Shown one piece after another: positions 18,709 through 27,039 of a DNA stretch of 64,000 nucleotides. The notes beneath the pieces were generated by a model. The model saw nothing but the letters and a program-made list of their open reading frames with translations, was not told where the DNA came from and did not search any database. How positions within the stretch are numbered: position 1 is the stretch's first letter; each line of letters opens with the position of its first letter. The position numbers and the translations under genes were made by a program. Location: positions 1 through 64,000 of IMG/VR virus record IMGVR_UViG_3300042868_008629; one strand, given 5' to 3'. This stretch comes from a virus.

Positions 18709-19550
18709 CAGATTTATATAAAGTAAGAGATGAGATATTGGAAATAGTGGGGAATAGACAAAAAGAACTACAACTTACATTTGAGGAAGAAGCTCATAAA
18801 TATACAATGTTGGATATCAATGGAAAACTGAAAGATGATTGGTATTCCGTATCAAAGATTATTAAAAAATATTACGATGAGTTTCCAGCTGAAGAAATTG
18901 CATTAAAAAAGGCCAAAGGTGATGTTGAAGAACAACAAAAATTATTAAAAGAATGGGCTGATGCTGGTACATATTCTACTAACTTGGGGAGTAGAACCCA
19001 CTATTTGTTGGAACAAAAATCATTGGAAATGTTTGATATCGAAAAAGAAGTTAGACAACCCATATTTGATTGTGATTTTGAACAAATATTGAAGAGTGAT
19101 AGAATGGTTAGTGCTGGTGGTAATTATTTGGAATTAATGAAAGAAAGAGGTGCGGTTTTACTAGATACTGAAATGGTATTAGGTGATAACGAATTACAAT
19201 ATGTTGGACAACCCGACCAAATGTGGTTAATTGAAAATAAAGAAAAAAACCAAATAGGTATTTTCTGTGGTGATTATAAAACTAACAAACCAAAAAACTT
19301 TGAATCTAATCAATTTACCAAACCAATGAAGTATCCCTTCAATAAGTTACCAAACAATGCTTTGGGACACTACTATATCCAACTTCCACTATATTTAAGA
19401 TTATTATTTAAAATGTTGAAAGGAAGTAAGTATGAAAATATTGGACTATTTGGGGCAATTATAGTATTATTGAAAGACGATGGGACATTTGAAGAATTTA
19501 GAATACCAACATCGGTTATTAATCAGGTAATGAATTTGAAAATCTTTTAA
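18705..19550 (+). CDS. PD-(D/E)XK exonuclease (RecB-like nuclease domain)
   Basis: 281 residues. The core YVGQPDQMW followed by IGIFCGDYKTNK supplies the D...DxK active site. HYYIQLPLYLRLLF supplies the Q-x-x-x-Y motif of RecB/Cas4-type nucleases. An N-terminal ~100 residues (YSVSKIIKKYY, GSRTHYLLEQ) matches the upstream part of phage PDDEXK exonucleases. It overlaps the primase by 4 nt, so both are translated together. A role in DNA end processing, recombination or host DNA degradation is inferred. Confidence 0.8.
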   Translation: MTDLYKVRDEILEIVGNRQKELQLTFEEEAHKYTMLDINGKLKDDWYSVSKIIKKYYDEFPAEEIALKKAKGDVEEQQKLLKEWADAGTYSTNLGSRTHYLLEQKSLEMFDIEKEVRQPIFDCDFEQILKSDRMVSAGGNYLELMKERGAVLLDTEMVLGDNELQYVGQPDQMWLIENKEKNQIGIFCGDYKTNKPKNFESNQFTKPMKYPFNKLPNNALGHYYIQLPLYLRLLFKMLKGSKYENIGLFGAIIVLLKDDGTFEEFRIPTSVINQVMNLKIF

Positions 19551-19556
19551 AACAAA

Positions 19557-19742
19557 ATGGAATTGGAAAACGAAGTATTAATTGAAAGGGAGAAGGAATA
19601 TCTCGATGACTTGAAAATGGTGCTCAAAAAATTAAAAAAGAAATACACATTTATTTATAATGGTGTGAAGTTTGTCTCTGATAGGGAAATTATAGGTGTT
19701 GAACCTGAGACATATAAATTAATTTACAAAAACAACAATTAA
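19557..19742 (+). CDS. Hypothetical 61-aa protein
   Basis: 61 residues, unrecognised. The N-terminal half is a charged helix (EREKEYLDDLKMVLKKLKKK) and the rest a short beta segment. It follows the nuclease by 6 nt and precedes the next gene by 3 nt, so it is part of the same operon. Confidence 0.55.
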   Translation: MELENEVLIEREKEYLDDLKMVLKKLKKKYTFIYNGVKFVSDREIIGVEPETYKLIYKNNN

Positions 19743-19745
19743 AAA

Positions 19746-20018
19746 ATGGAAAACCAAAAATTAGAATCAGTTGAAGTTTCAGTTTATGAATCTTTTACAA
19801 CTTACCTTAGAAAAAAACCATTGGTTATTAACATTACAGATTATCCTGAATTGGATGGTATGGATGAAGACCAAATCCAAGCTTATATTTTGGAAAATGG
19901 TTGGGATATGAAACCTATGGATGGTAATGTTTATGAAAGTTTGATGGAAGAACTTAATAACCAAGATACCGAATGGGATAAAATTGATAATGAAGATTTT
20001 AATATAATTGTAGAATAA
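19746..20018 (+). CDS. Hypothetical acidic 90-aa protein
   Basis: 90 residues, strongly acidic (ELDGMDEDQIQAYI, DTEWDKIDNEDF), no cysteines or membrane segment. Unrecognised. Small acidic early phage proteins often bind host proteins or mimic DNA; nothing specific supports that here. It sits in a tight operon with 1-3 nt gaps. Confidence 0.55.
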   Translation: MENQKLESVEVSVYESFTTYLRKKPLVINITDYPELDGMDEDQIQAYILENGWDMKPMDGNVYESLMEELNNQDTEWDKIDNEDFNIIVE

Positions 20019-20019
20019 T

Positions 20020-20250
20020 ATGGATAACCTAATTAATACAGAACAAAACCTACCAAAAATTGACCTTAAAGAACAACCAACTATTACCTGTGAGGAGTGT
20101 GGGTCAAAATACTTTAAAGAAGTAGTTCTAATCAAAAAAGTTTCTAAAATGTTAACAGGTAGTTTTGAAGATACCTTAGTACCATTCCCAACTTATCGTT
20201 GTGATGATTGTGGACACGTTAATCCCGACTTCGAATTATTTGATAAATGA
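20020..20250 (+). CDS. Small zinc-ribbon protein (76 aa)
   Basis: 76 residues. Two CxxC pairs (CEECG and CDDCG) about 35 residues apart form a classic zinc ribbon, with a FKEVVLIKKVSKMLTGS segment between them. Probably a DNA-, RNA- or protein-binding accessory factor. The stop overlaps the next start by 4 nt. Confidence 0.6.
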   Translation: MDNLINTEQNLPKIDLKEQPTITCEECGSKYFKEVVLIKKVSKMLTGSFEDTLVPFPTYRCDDCGHVNPDFELFDK

Positions 20251-20465
20251 TAGATAACAAGATATTATTGGAAACTTATATGATTGGTTTCTCTGACGAG
20301 TTGAAAGGTGAAACAAGGGAATTCAAAGACCCAATGTTAATAAGAGCATATGAGTTGGGAAAAGTTGATGCCTTTGTTGGTGATGATGTTATGTCCGTTA
20401 ATTACCAATCTGATGAACATTTATTAAAAAGAATTAAAAATTATGTTGAAACAAAGAGACTTTAA
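20247..20465 (+). CDS. Hypothetical 72-aa protein
   Basis: 72 residues, unrecognised, helical and acidic (ETYMIGFSDELKGETREF, LIRAYELGKVDAFVGDD). It overlaps the zinc-ribbon gene by 4 nt. The segment RAYELGKVDAFVGDD is typical of many small phage proteins that I cannot assign. Confidence 0.5.
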   Translation: MIDNKILLETYMIGFSDELKGETREFKDPMLIRAYELGKVDAFVGDDVMSVNYQSDEHLLKRIKNYVETKRL

Positions 20466-20643
20466 ATTAAGTAAAACTATAAGTCTTCATTTTGGTGAAG
20501 AAGCAATGTGGTATATAATACCAACACTTGGTTTTCAAAGAATTAATTGGGAAGGTATAACTGATAAAAAAGAAATCACACACCTTTTTACGATAAAATG
20601 GTTAAAAGGTAGTATTGGTGTTATTAAAAGATATTGTTTATAA
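20443..20643 (+). CDS. Hypothetical 66-aa protein (overlapping frame)
   Basis: 66 residues starting inside the last 23 nt of the upstream gene. The sequence KLSKTISLHFGEEAMWYIIP followed by a beta-rich WLKGSIGVIKRYCL looks like a small soluble beta protein. Composition fits a real gene but the overlap lowers confidence. Unrecognised. Confidence 0.4.
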   Translation: MLKQRDFKLSKTISLHFGEEAMWYIIPTLGFQRINWEGITDKKEITHLFTIKWLKGSIGVIKRYCL

Positions 20644-20680
20644 CGATTGGGTGTGGATTATTAACAAAAAATACAATAAA

Positions 20681-20854
20681 ATGAATGAACAAGAAATGCG
20701 TGAATACTTAAAAGATAAATCTGAAGAGGAAATTAAAGAATTTATTATTGATAGGTTAAAAAAAATCTGTGAACAAGGTGAAAAACTATCAGTTGAGGAT
20801 GAAGATTACGAAAGGGCTGGTGAATTATTGAAAATTAAAAACAGATTAAAGTGA
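20681..20854 (+). CDS. Small helical protein with UVR-like motif
   Basis: The ATG at 20681 (57 residues) is preferred over a longer alternative from 20615, which would overlap the previous gene. The C-terminus EDEDYERAGELLKIKNRLK resembles the UVR (UvrB/UvrC interaction) helix pattern, D-Y/F-E-x-A-x-x-L. The N-terminus is a charged helix (MREYLKDKSEEEIKEFIIDR). Possibly a protein-interaction factor. Confidence 0.45.
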   Translation: MNEQEMREYLKDKSEEEIKEFIIDRLKKICEQGEKLSVEDEDYERAGELLKIKNRLK

Positions 20855-20872
20855 TAAACGGAACACTTACAC

Positions 20873-20922
20873 ATAACGTCCGATGATAAACAATCGTTTT
20901 GATGTTGTTTATCATTTGTTAT
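20873..20922 (+). other. Imperfect cruciform: 11-bp perfect hairpin with outer ATAAC/GTTAT arms
   Basis: ATGATAAACAA (20883-20893) and TTGTTTATCAT (20905-20915) are exact reverse complements around an 11-nt loop. Outer ATAAC (20873-20877) and GTTAT (20918-20922) can also pair. It lies in a 140-nt gap. No U-tract directly follows the inner stem, so a plain terminator is not obvious. Alternatives are an operator, an RNA-processing site or an attC-like recombination site. Confidence 0.55.
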
Positions 20923-20970
20923 ACATAGTATTTTTTGTGCGGTGGGCTGATATTATCAAAATAAATTAGT

Positions 20971-20979
20971 ATATTTACA
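20971..20979 (+). promoter_or_regulatory. Late-type motif variant ATATTTACA
   Basis: ATATTTACA with its 5' end 24 nt before the ATG at 20995, the spacing of the recurrent motif with one mismatch. It may instead be a weak host-type -7 box. Confidence 0.35.
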
Positions 20980-20994
20980 AAAAAATAAAAAATT

Positions 20995-21390
20995 ATGGGA
21001 GAATTATTAGAAACATTAAAAAAACAAAATTCAAGTGAATTAATCACAAAATGGGAAACTATTGGGTTTCTGAGTAACGCCAAAAACAAAAGAAATTTGG
21101 CATTGGCGTGTGAATTTTCAGCGTTATATCTATTAGACAATACAGAAAAGTATAATGGAGAAATAACAACATTAACACATCCAGTGATTGTTAGAATTTT
21201 TAGGGGAATAGAAGAAGATTTACCAGCCGAATTAATTTTTGATAAAGTGGTTCAGATTATTATACAACTTTCAGTTAAATTAATAACATATCAAACAACT
21301 GAAGTATGGAATAATAGAAACCCAAATTTAGACAATAAAGATATTGAAGCGGAATTTGTTAAAGATTTTTGTGATAATTTTCAACTTTAG
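20995..21390 (+). CDS. Hypothetical 131-aa protein
   Basis: 131 residues, mostly helical (ELLETLKKQNSSELITKWET, NKRNLALACEFSALYLLDN). Unrecognised. It stands alone between the 20.9-kb cruciform and a 130-nt gap, unlike the tightly packed genes around it. Base composition is similar to its neighbours. Confidence 0.5.
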   Translation: MGELLETLKKQNSSELITKWETIGFLSNAKNKRNLALACEFSALYLLDNTEKYNGEITTLTHPVIVRIFRGIEEDLPAELIFDKVVQIIIQLSVKLITYQTTEVWNNRNPNLDNKDIEAEFVKDFCDNFQL

Positions 21391-21520
21391 TTTAAACCTA
21401 TGCGTGGATAAAAAAATATTGTGTATAACTAAGAAATATACCCAATTGTCTTTAACCCCAACAAAATCAAGGTATTAAACAACACAACCTTCAAGTTTCA
21501 AATATAAAATTGTAATTGAT

Positions 21521-22297
21521 ATGATTAAAAAATTGGTTCATTTCTCAGATTTGCATTTGAGATTAATTAAAGACCACGACCTATATAAAACAATCCTTAC
21601 GGATATGTTTAACCAATTCAAGGAAATACAACCTGATAGAGTCGTATTTACAGGCGACCTAGTACATAGTAAAAATCAAGTCAGCCCTGAACTTATTGAA
21701 ATGGTAAGGTGGGTATTAGATGAATGTTCAAAGATTGCCAAAACAATTGTTATTGTTGGTAACCACGATATGTTGGAGAACAACTTATCACGATTAGACA
21801 CATTAACCCCCATCATCCAATCAATGGACAATGACAATATTGTTTATTATAAGGATAGAGGTGTATATCAAGACGAAAATATAGATTGGGTTGTTTATTC
21901 ATTATTTGAACATAACATTCCACCAGTTATAGAGAAGTCAGACAGATTAAAGATTGGGTTATTTCACGGACCTATTGTTGGTTTATACACAGATATTGGA
22001 TATAAGTTTGAGACAGGATATGAGGTCAGTAAGTTTGAAGGATGTGATATTGTTCTATGTGGTGATATACATGCCAGACAAACGATTTATTTGGATAAAA
22101 CACCAATAATCCAAGTAGGCTCAACAATCCAACAAAACTTTGGGGAATCTTTACGGAAACACGGATTTGGAATATATGATGTTATTAAAGATGATTATTC
22201 ATTTGTTGACTTGAATAATCCTCGACCATTCCTTAAGTTTGAGATGAACTCATTTGAAGATATTATTGATGGAAAAGAAAAATTACTTAACGCTTAA
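21521..22297 (+). CDS. sbcD: SbcD/Mre11-like recombination endonuclease subunit (T4 gp47-like)
   Basis: 258 residues. Calcineurin-type metallophosphoesterase motifs are in order: HFSDLHLR (D10, H12), FTGDLVHS (D46), IVGNHDM (N81-H82-D83), GLFHGP (H149), LCGDIHARQ (181-187). This is the complete Mre11/SbcD active site. The C-terminal capping part is short, as in T4 gp47. It should pair with the SbcC-like product at 24062-26434 to process DNA ends for recombination-dependent replication. The gap upstream (21391-21520) shows no clear promoter. Confidence 0.88.
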   Translation: MIKKLVHFSDLHLRLIKDHDLYKTILTDMFNQFKEIQPDRVVFTGDLVHSKNQVSPELIEMVRWVLDECSKIAKTIVIVGNHDMLENNLSRLDTLTPIIQSMDNDNIVYYKDRGVYQDENIDWVVYSLFEHNIPPVIEKSDRLKIGLFHGPIVGLYTDIGYKFETGYEVSKFEGCDIVLCGDIHARQTIYLDKTPIIQVGSTIQQNFGESLRKHGFGIYDVIKDDYSFVDLNNPRPFLKFEMNSFEDIIDGKEKLLNA

Positions 22298-22889
22298 TAA
22301 ACAAAACCAAAAAGATTTAACTGATTATTGTAAGTTAAATAATATTGAAGATGTTGATAAGTTCTTCCAGAAATGTTTTAAGAGGGGATATGATATTGAA
22401 AGATATGGATTGATTGGAAATACAAGTGAACCTGAAAAAATAATAGAATATGTTGAAAAAGAAGTTCCTATTGAGGTTGTTAAATATATCGAGAAAGAGA
22501 CAATTAGAGAAGTCCCAATCGAAGTTATTAAAGAGGTTGAAAAGGAGGTCATTAACACAGTCTATGTCGAGAAGGAAGTCCCAATCGAAAAGATAGTTGA
22601 GGTAATAAAAGAAATACCTATTTACATATCAGGTGACACTCAAATTATTGAAAAGATAATTGAAATTCCAATTGAGGTTATAAAAGAAGTTGAAGTAGTT
22701 AAGGAGATTGATAAACCAAATGAAAAGATGGGGATGTTACAAGAAACCTTGATGAAACTGAGAAGGGAAATGGGGGATAAAGACAAAACAATTACAGAAC
22801 TCAACAATAAGATTGAACAATTAGAGAAATTGGTATCAAACACTGGTGCCATATATATGAAAGGGTCAAACCTCAGTCAAAATCTTTAA
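22269..22889 (+). CDS. Repetitive coiled-coil protein (VEKEVPIEV repeats)
   Basis: The ATG at 22269 gives 206 residues; TTG at 22254 is an alternative. An N-terminal ~50-residue helical domain is followed by degenerate repeats of VEKEVPIEV/IKEVEKEV to about residue 150. A coiled-coil then starts at MLQETLMKLRREMGDKDKT. The repeats put Glu and Lys on alternating faces, giving an extended rod. The start lies within the last 29 nt of the SbcD gene in another frame, so translation is coupled. Function unknown. Confidence 0.6.
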   Translation: MEKKNYLTLNKQNQKDLTDYCKLNNIEDVDKFFQKCFKRGYDIERYGLIGNTSEPEKIIEYVEKEVPIEVVKYIEKETIREVPIEVIKEVEKEVINTVYVEKEVPIEKIVEVIKEIPIYISGDTQIIEKIIEIPIEVIKEVEVVKEIDKPNEKMGMLQETLMKLRREMGDKDKTITELNNKIEQLEKLVSNTGAIYMKGSNLSQNL

Positions 22890-22898
22890 TTTTTTATT

Positions 22899-22934
22899 AG
22901 TCCCACTATTTTAATATAAAAAAGTAGTGGGATT
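22899..22934 (+). promoter_or_regulatory. Hairpin that buries the GTG start at 22927
   Basis: AGTCCCACTA (22899-22908) pairs with TAGTGGGATT (22925-22934) as 10 bp in RNA, including one G-U pair, with a 16-nt loop. The GTG start codon of the next gene is inside the 3' arm. No U-tract follows, so translational control is more likely than termination. Confidence 0.6.
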
Positions 22935-23226
22935 TATTTACTTCATCAAAGACAACGCAAATCAAGTTAAAATAGGTTACACAAAAAGAAATGTAAAAGA
23001 TAGGGTTAAAGAGTTGAACTCGCCAAATTTAATTACTATACTTGAATACGAGACAAAGTACCCCACACAACTCGAAAAAGCATTACATTTCAGGTTCAAA
23101 AAACATAATATTGAAAGAGAATGGTTTTGTTTGGATGACTTCAAGGTTGAAGAACTGAAACAGATATGTGAAATGTTGAATGAGGGACTTTGTGCAATAA
23201 AAGAAAACAATTATTTCAAATTATGA
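22927..23226 (+). CDS. T5orf172-type GIY-YIG-like nuclease domain protein
   Basis: 99 residues. The order GFIYFIKDNANQVKIGYTKR, NVKDRVKELNSPN, LEKALHFRFKKHNIEREWFC matches the T5orf172/MUG113 branch of the GIY-YIG fold (YF..VKIG..K, R, E..LH..F, EWF). Only GTG is available as a start, because an in-frame stop lies just upstream. The start codon is in a hairpin stem. It sits between the SbcD and SbcC genes, as mobile or regulatory nucleases often do. Its stop overlaps the next start by ATGA. Confidence 0.7.
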   Translation: MGFIYFIKDNANQVKIGYTKRNVKDRVKELNSPNLITILEYETKYPTQLEKALHFRFKKHNIEREWFCLDDFKVEELKQICEMLNEGLCAIKENNYFKL

Positions 23227-23576
23227 TTTCAGTACAATTAATTACTTGGTTTATCCTATCTTACGGATTAATGAACATTATGGTTTATGGAAGTATATTC
23301 CAAGGACTTAGAGATTTCTTCAAGAATCTTGGAAATAATCCGTATCAACCATTCCAATTCTTTTTCCACTTCATTGATGGTATTTTATCTTGTCCAATGT
23401 GTTTCAGTTTTCACGGAGGATGGTTTTTATCATTGGTAATATTCTCACCTGTTCATATATTGTTTGGAGTTCCTATTTGGGGTTCTTGGTTCTTTGATGC
23501 TATTTTATCATCAGGTGCTGTATGGGCAATCAATGCAATCGTTGAATATTTTGAGGAAAATAGACCATCTAAATAA
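23223..23576 (+). CDS. Membrane protein with CPMC motif
   Basis: The ATG at 23223 overlaps the previous stop (ATGA) and gives 117 residues. An N-terminal membrane segment (ISVQLITWFILSYGLMNIMV) is followed by a loop with CPMCFSFHGGW. One or two further hydrophobic segments come next (FLSLVIFSPVHILFGVPIWG). The CPxC-then-membrane layout recalls DUF1360-like small membrane proteins, but I am not certain. Function unknown. Confidence 0.55.
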   Translation: MISVQLITWFILSYGLMNIMVYGSIFQGLRDFFKNLGNNPYQPFQFFFHFIDGILSCPMCFSFHGGWFLSLVIFSPVHILFGVPIWGSWFFDAILSSGAVWAINAIVEYFEENRPSK

Positions 23577-23591
23577 TTAAAAAAAATTAAA

Positions 23592-23798
23592 ATGAAGTTA
23601 GTAGAGTTTAAATTAGAAAAAGGTTCAGTTTTCGTCAATCCTGATAAGATTGTTTCAGTTAGTGAAAAACCTGATGGAAGGACAGAAATAACAACAACAA
23701 ATTATAATGAATTTTATAATGTTGACGATAATATCACTAATGTTCTCAAACGATTGGACATTTATGGTAATTTTACAATTTACAAATTAAATCAATAA
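23592..23798 (+). CDS. Hypothetical 68-aa protein, FlbD-like fold possible
   Basis: 68 residues. FVNPDKIVSVSEKPDGRTEI followed by an NYNEFYNVDDNITNVLKRL segment resembles the small FlbD-type pattern (N-x-D-x-I-x-x-V...pDG). The similarity is weak. Operon member with 4-15 nt spacing. Confidence 0.5.
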   Translation: MKLVEFKLEKGSVFVNPDKIVSVSEKPDGRTEITTTNYNEFYNVDDNITNVLKRLDIYGNFTIYKLNQ

Positions 23799-23802
23799 CA
23801 AA

Positions 23803-24054
23803 ATGGGAAAGGCAAAAAAAGAACACAACAGAAAGATTGCAAAAAGAAACGAAAGAATTGCTGCAGAAAAGAAAAAGTTCCAAAAACAATACACTGAATT
23901 GTTGGAACAAAAATTGAAAGAATACCAGGCAAAACTTACAGAAAACGAACAATTAGAAAATGAAATGAAAATCTCTTTAGGTGGACAAGATTTGAATTTC
24001 TCTATTGTTGACCCAAGTGAAATAGAAGTACCAACCACAGAAGAAAACCAGTAA
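23803..24054 (+). CDS. Basic coiled-coil protein (83 aa)
   Basis: 83 residues. The N-terminal 55 residues are a continuous basic/acidic helix (KAKKEHNRKIAKRNERIAAE, KKKFQKQYTELLEQKLKEYQ) and the tail is acidic. It lies 7 nt upstream of the SbcC-like gene, so it may be a cofactor of that complex; this is only contextual. Confidence 0.5.
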   Translation: MGKAKKEHNRKIAKRNERIAAEKKKFQKQYTELLEQKLKEYQAKLTENEQLENEMKISLGGQDLNFSIVDPSEIEVPTTEENQ

Positions 24055-24061
24055 CATCCCT

Positions 24062-26434
24062 ATGGATTTATTCAATCCACCCCCAGATTACAATTACAAT
24101 TTTATGATTAAAGATATTGATTTTAACAAATTTGATAACCCATATATTCAAGTTGTATGGGAGGATTATCCTGAAAACTTTACACAAGAAAAGATAAAGA
24201 GTGTTAGACATTACTTCCAAAAGAAGTATAACTCAACTAATGTTAATGTAATAACCAAAACTAAATCTAGTGAGGTTACAACACAAACAATTGATGTATC
24301 ATTCAATATCTTGGATAAGAACTATCAATATGTATTGGTAAAATCATTCTTGGAAAACAAAAATCTAACAAATCTAACAGAATCCATTCTTAATTTGGAT
24401 AAAGCTGTTGATAGTAGATTATTATTAAATGAAAGTGAGATATCACCCTTTAAAAGATGGTATATCAAAAACATTGAGTTCTCCAATTTCTTATCGTATG
24501 GTGAAAATCAAAAGATTGATTTTGATAAGTGTAATGGTATCTCGGTGGTGGAATCAAATCCCCCTAACTTTGGTGGGAAAACGGTTTTAACAGTGGATTT
24601 ATTGTTATTCTTATTCTTCAATGAAACAACCAAAACATCAAAAGCTGAAGAAGTTTTCAATAGATTTTCTAGTAAGGATAAAGTTCACGTCAAAGGTGAA
24701 ATTATCATTGATGGTGATGAATATGTTATTGTTAGAAATATTGAAAGAAAGAAGAAAAAAGATGGGGATTGGAATGTAAAAACTGAATTAGATTTCTTTA
24801 AGAAGTTATCAGATGGAACATTACAGAACTTCACAGGAGAACAAAGGAGAGAAACTGAAAGTTTCATTAAAACTTCTATTGGTACGAAGGAAGATTTCTT
24901 AATGACAATTTTAACTACGGCAACAAACCTTGAAGAGTTAATTGACTCTAAACCCACAGCAAGAGGGCAGGTATTGTCTAGATTTATGGGGTTGGACTTT
25001 ATTAAAAAGAAGGAAGACACTGGTAAAGAAATCTATTCAGAGTTTTCCAAGTCAATGTTATCAAATGTATATTCAAGTGAAAAGTTGAAATCAGACAATG
25101 ATGGATACAAAGAAAGAATTGAATTACTACAAACGGAAAACATTACCCAACAAAACAATTTGATTGATGTTCAAAATAGGATAATCAAAGGACAAGAATA
25201 TAGAGATACATTACTAAAATCCAAACATACGGATATTGATATTGAAATCTCGAATATTGTTCCTGAGCGTATTGAAAGTGAAATCATCGGGATTAAAACC
25301 CAAAAACAAAGTGTTGAAAAACAATTAAAAGAACTCAAAGTGGTTGAACCAACAGAGTTTTACTCGGAACAAGAACACGACTGGTTAAAAGATGAACACA
25401 AACATTATTACAAAAAGATTGTCCAATTAGAACAAAATATTAAATCGATTGAAAGTTTAAAATCTTCAGTTGATGGTGGAATTAAATGTGAACATTGTGG
25501 TATTGAATTGATGATGGCCTCAATAACCCAAAACAAAATTGCTGAACTTGAAGGACTTATCATTCATAAAACCGAAAATGAGGTGTTAATGAATGATTTA
25601 ATAATCAGAGAAGCTAAGTATGTTCAGTTAAAAAAAGAATTTGATGAGTATGAGAAAAACAAACTTATCAAAGAAAAATATGAACTTACAATTGAGGGTT
25701 ATCTGATGAAAATCAAAGGATTGGAAGATAAGTTGGAAAAGTTTAACTTGTTACAGGATAAAATATCCACAAACAACAAGATTGAAACCCAACTTATCAA
25801 AGCCAACCTAAGATTAGATGAACTAGATAGAGAAAAATCATCAGTTAAAAGAATATTGGATTCTAACAACTATCAAATTCAAAGTTTAAAAGATAAGATT
25901 GAACAAAATATCCAAATGATTGAGAAAATCAAAGTTGAAGCTGAAAAAGAAAGAATCTATAAAGTTTATTTGGAAATCTTTGGAAAGAATGGTATATCTA
26001 AAACAATAATGAAAACAATGATTCCAATGTTGAACTCTGAGTTACAAAGATTATTGGAAGATAGTTGTCATTTTAGATTGGAAATCAACATAAATGACAA
26101 GAATGAGGTTGAATTTGTTATGATTGATAACAACACCCAAGTTGAGAAATTAATGTCCTCTGGGTCAGGTTATGAAAGAACCATAGCATCATTAGCATTG
26201 AGAGCTGTATTGACAAAAATATGTTCTTTACCAAAACCGAATATTGTTGTTATGGATGAGGTATTTGGAAAGATATCAAACGAGAACTTGGAAATGGTTG
26301 GTGAATTTTTCACTAAAATTAAAAACTATTTTGAAAAGATATTCGTTATAACCCACAATCCATTGGTTAGTAATTGGGCTGACAACATTATAAAGATTAC
26401 CAAAGAAAACAATATTAGTAGTGTGAGTCAGTAA
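24062..26434 (+). CDS. sbcC: SbcC/Rad50-like recombination ATPase subunit (T4 gp46-like)
   Basis: 790 residues. The ATPase head starts at about 130 (RWYIKNIEFSNFLSYGENQK). The Walker A region is unusual, NPPNFGGKT (K173, T174). Coiled coils flank a zinc hook, KCEHCGIEL (C476, C479). The signature is SSGSGYERTIASLALRA and Walker B is VVMDEVFGKIS (D732, E733). A ~130-residue N-terminal domain precedes the ABC head and is not part of standard SbcC. The partner is the SbcD-like protein at 21521. A terminator follows at 26439. Confidence 0.88.
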   Translation: MDLFNPPPDYNYNFMIKDIDFNKFDNPYIQVVWEDYPENFTQEKIKSVRHYFQKKYNSTNVNVITKTKSSEVTTQTIDVSFNILDKNYQYVLVKSFLENKNLTNLTESILNLDKAVDSRLLLNESEISPFKRWYIKNIEFSNFLSYGENQKIDFDKCNGISVVESNPPNFGGKTVLTVDLLLFLFFNETTKTSKAEEVFNRFSSKDKVHVKGEIIIDGDEYVIVRNIERKKKKDGDWNVKTELDFFKKLSDGTLQNFTGEQRRETESFIKTSIGTKEDFLMTILTTATNLEELIDSKPTARGQVLSRFMGLDFIKKKEDTGKEIYSEFSKSMLSNVYSSEKLKSDNDGYKERIELLQTENITQQNNLIDVQNRIIKGQEYRDTLLKSKHTDIDIEISNIVPERIESEIIGIKTQKQSVEKQLKELKVVEPTEFYSEQEHDWLKDEHKHYYKKIVQLEQNIKSIESLKSSVDGGIKCEHCGIELMMASITQNKIAELEGLIIHKTENEVLMNDLIIREAKYVQLKKEFDEYEKNKLIKEKYELTIEGYLMKIKGLEDKLEKFNLLQDKISTNNKIETQLIKANLRLDELDREKSSVKRILDSNNYQIQSLKDKIEQNIQMIEKIKVEAEKERIYKVYLEIFGKNGISKTIMKTMIPMLNSELQRLLEDSCHFRLEININDKNEVEFVMIDNNTQVEKLMSSGSGYERTIASLALRAVLTKICSLPKPNIVVMDEVFGKISNENLEMVGEFFTKIKNYFEKIFVITHNPLVSNWADNIIKITKENNISSVSQ

Positions 26435-26438
26435 AAAT

Positions 26439-26470
26439 AAAATGGTGAGAAAAAAACTCACCATTTTTTC
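26439..26470 (+). terminator. Rho-independent terminator after sbcC-like gene
   Basis: 11-bp perfect stem (AAAATGGTGAG / CTCACCATTTT), 7-nt A loop and T-tract. It ends the recombination operon just before a new promoter. Confidence 0.9.
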
Positions 26471-26490
26471 TTTTAACAGAAATATTATTC

Positions 26491-26498
26491 TATCTTTG
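26491..26498 (+). promoter_or_regulatory. Host-type promoter -7 box TATCTTTG
   Basis: TATCTTTG matches the Bacteroidetes TAnnTTTG consensus. The region ~20 nt upstream is T-rich (TTTT at 26471) rather than exact TTTG. It lies after a terminator and 33 nt before the ATG at 26524, so it likely drives that gene and the sigma factor. Confidence 0.6.
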
Positions 26499-26523
26499 TA
26501 TCCAACAAAAACGGCATAACAAT

Positions 26524-27039
26524 ATGAAATACCTACTTTCAATTTTCATCGAACACAACGAACAAGAATTATTTGTAAAATCTATTGGTAAGGAGATTAG
26601 TACTATCTCATCCAAAAATGGTGTAAAATACTTTTTCGGCCCTCAGACAGCATTATTCACTTTCGAAACGAAACTTTCTTTTGAAGGTGTAAAAAACTTT
26701 TTTGACTCAATCCTAAGTGATTTGTCAATAACACATATCCTTGTCCCAATAAAAACTGACAAAATGTCATATTGGTTCGAAAAAGAACACGAGAAACTAT
26801 TGTTTGGTACGGATATTTGTGCAACGAATGAAGAATATTCAGAGGAAGAACAAGAAGAAATGAGAGAAGCAATTTTGGGTGACTTAACCAAAATCTTTGA
26901 GAAAGAAATTATCGAAGAAAATAGAGTCAAACAAAAAATTGTTCCTACCTTGGATGACCTTTTGGATAAGATTAATATGAGTGGGTTGAACTCACTAAAT
27001 GAAGAAGAAAAAGATTTGTTAAAACAATATTCAAAATAG
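26524..27039 (+). CDS. Hypothetical 171-aa protein upstream of sigma factor
   Basis: 171 residues, unrecognised. The first ~85 residues look like an alpha/beta domain (KYLLSIFIEHNEQELFVKSI, ITHILVPIKTDKMSYWF). An acidic linker (EEYSEEEQEEMREAIL) and a helical tail (LDDLLDKINMSGLNSLNEEE) follow. It is co-transcribed with the sigma factor (1-nt gap), so a role in modulating sigma or RNA polymerase is a possible inference. Confidence 0.55.
   Translation: MKYLLSIFIEHNEQELFVKSIGKEISTISSKNGVKYFFGPQTALFTFETKLSFEGVKNFFDSILSDLSITHILVPIKTDKMSYWFEKEHEKLLFGTDICATNEEYSEEEQEEMREAILGDLTKIFEKEIIEENRVKQKIVPTLDDLLDKINMSGLNSLNEEEKDLLKQYSK

Noticed and set aside
19779-20135. 118-residue open frame on the - strand
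   Set aside because: Antisense to two small operon genes with good spacing; composition looks like a shadow (Phe/Ile/Ser-rich).
20873-20925. Integron attC site
   Set aside because: The outer arms ATAAC/GTTAT do not fit RYYYAAC/GTTRRRY exactly and no integrase is seen; kept only as a hairpin.
22437-22720. Repeat array that might look like a CRISPR
   Set aside because: The repeats are degenerate, in frame and encode VEKEVPIEV coiled coil; no spacers or cas genes.
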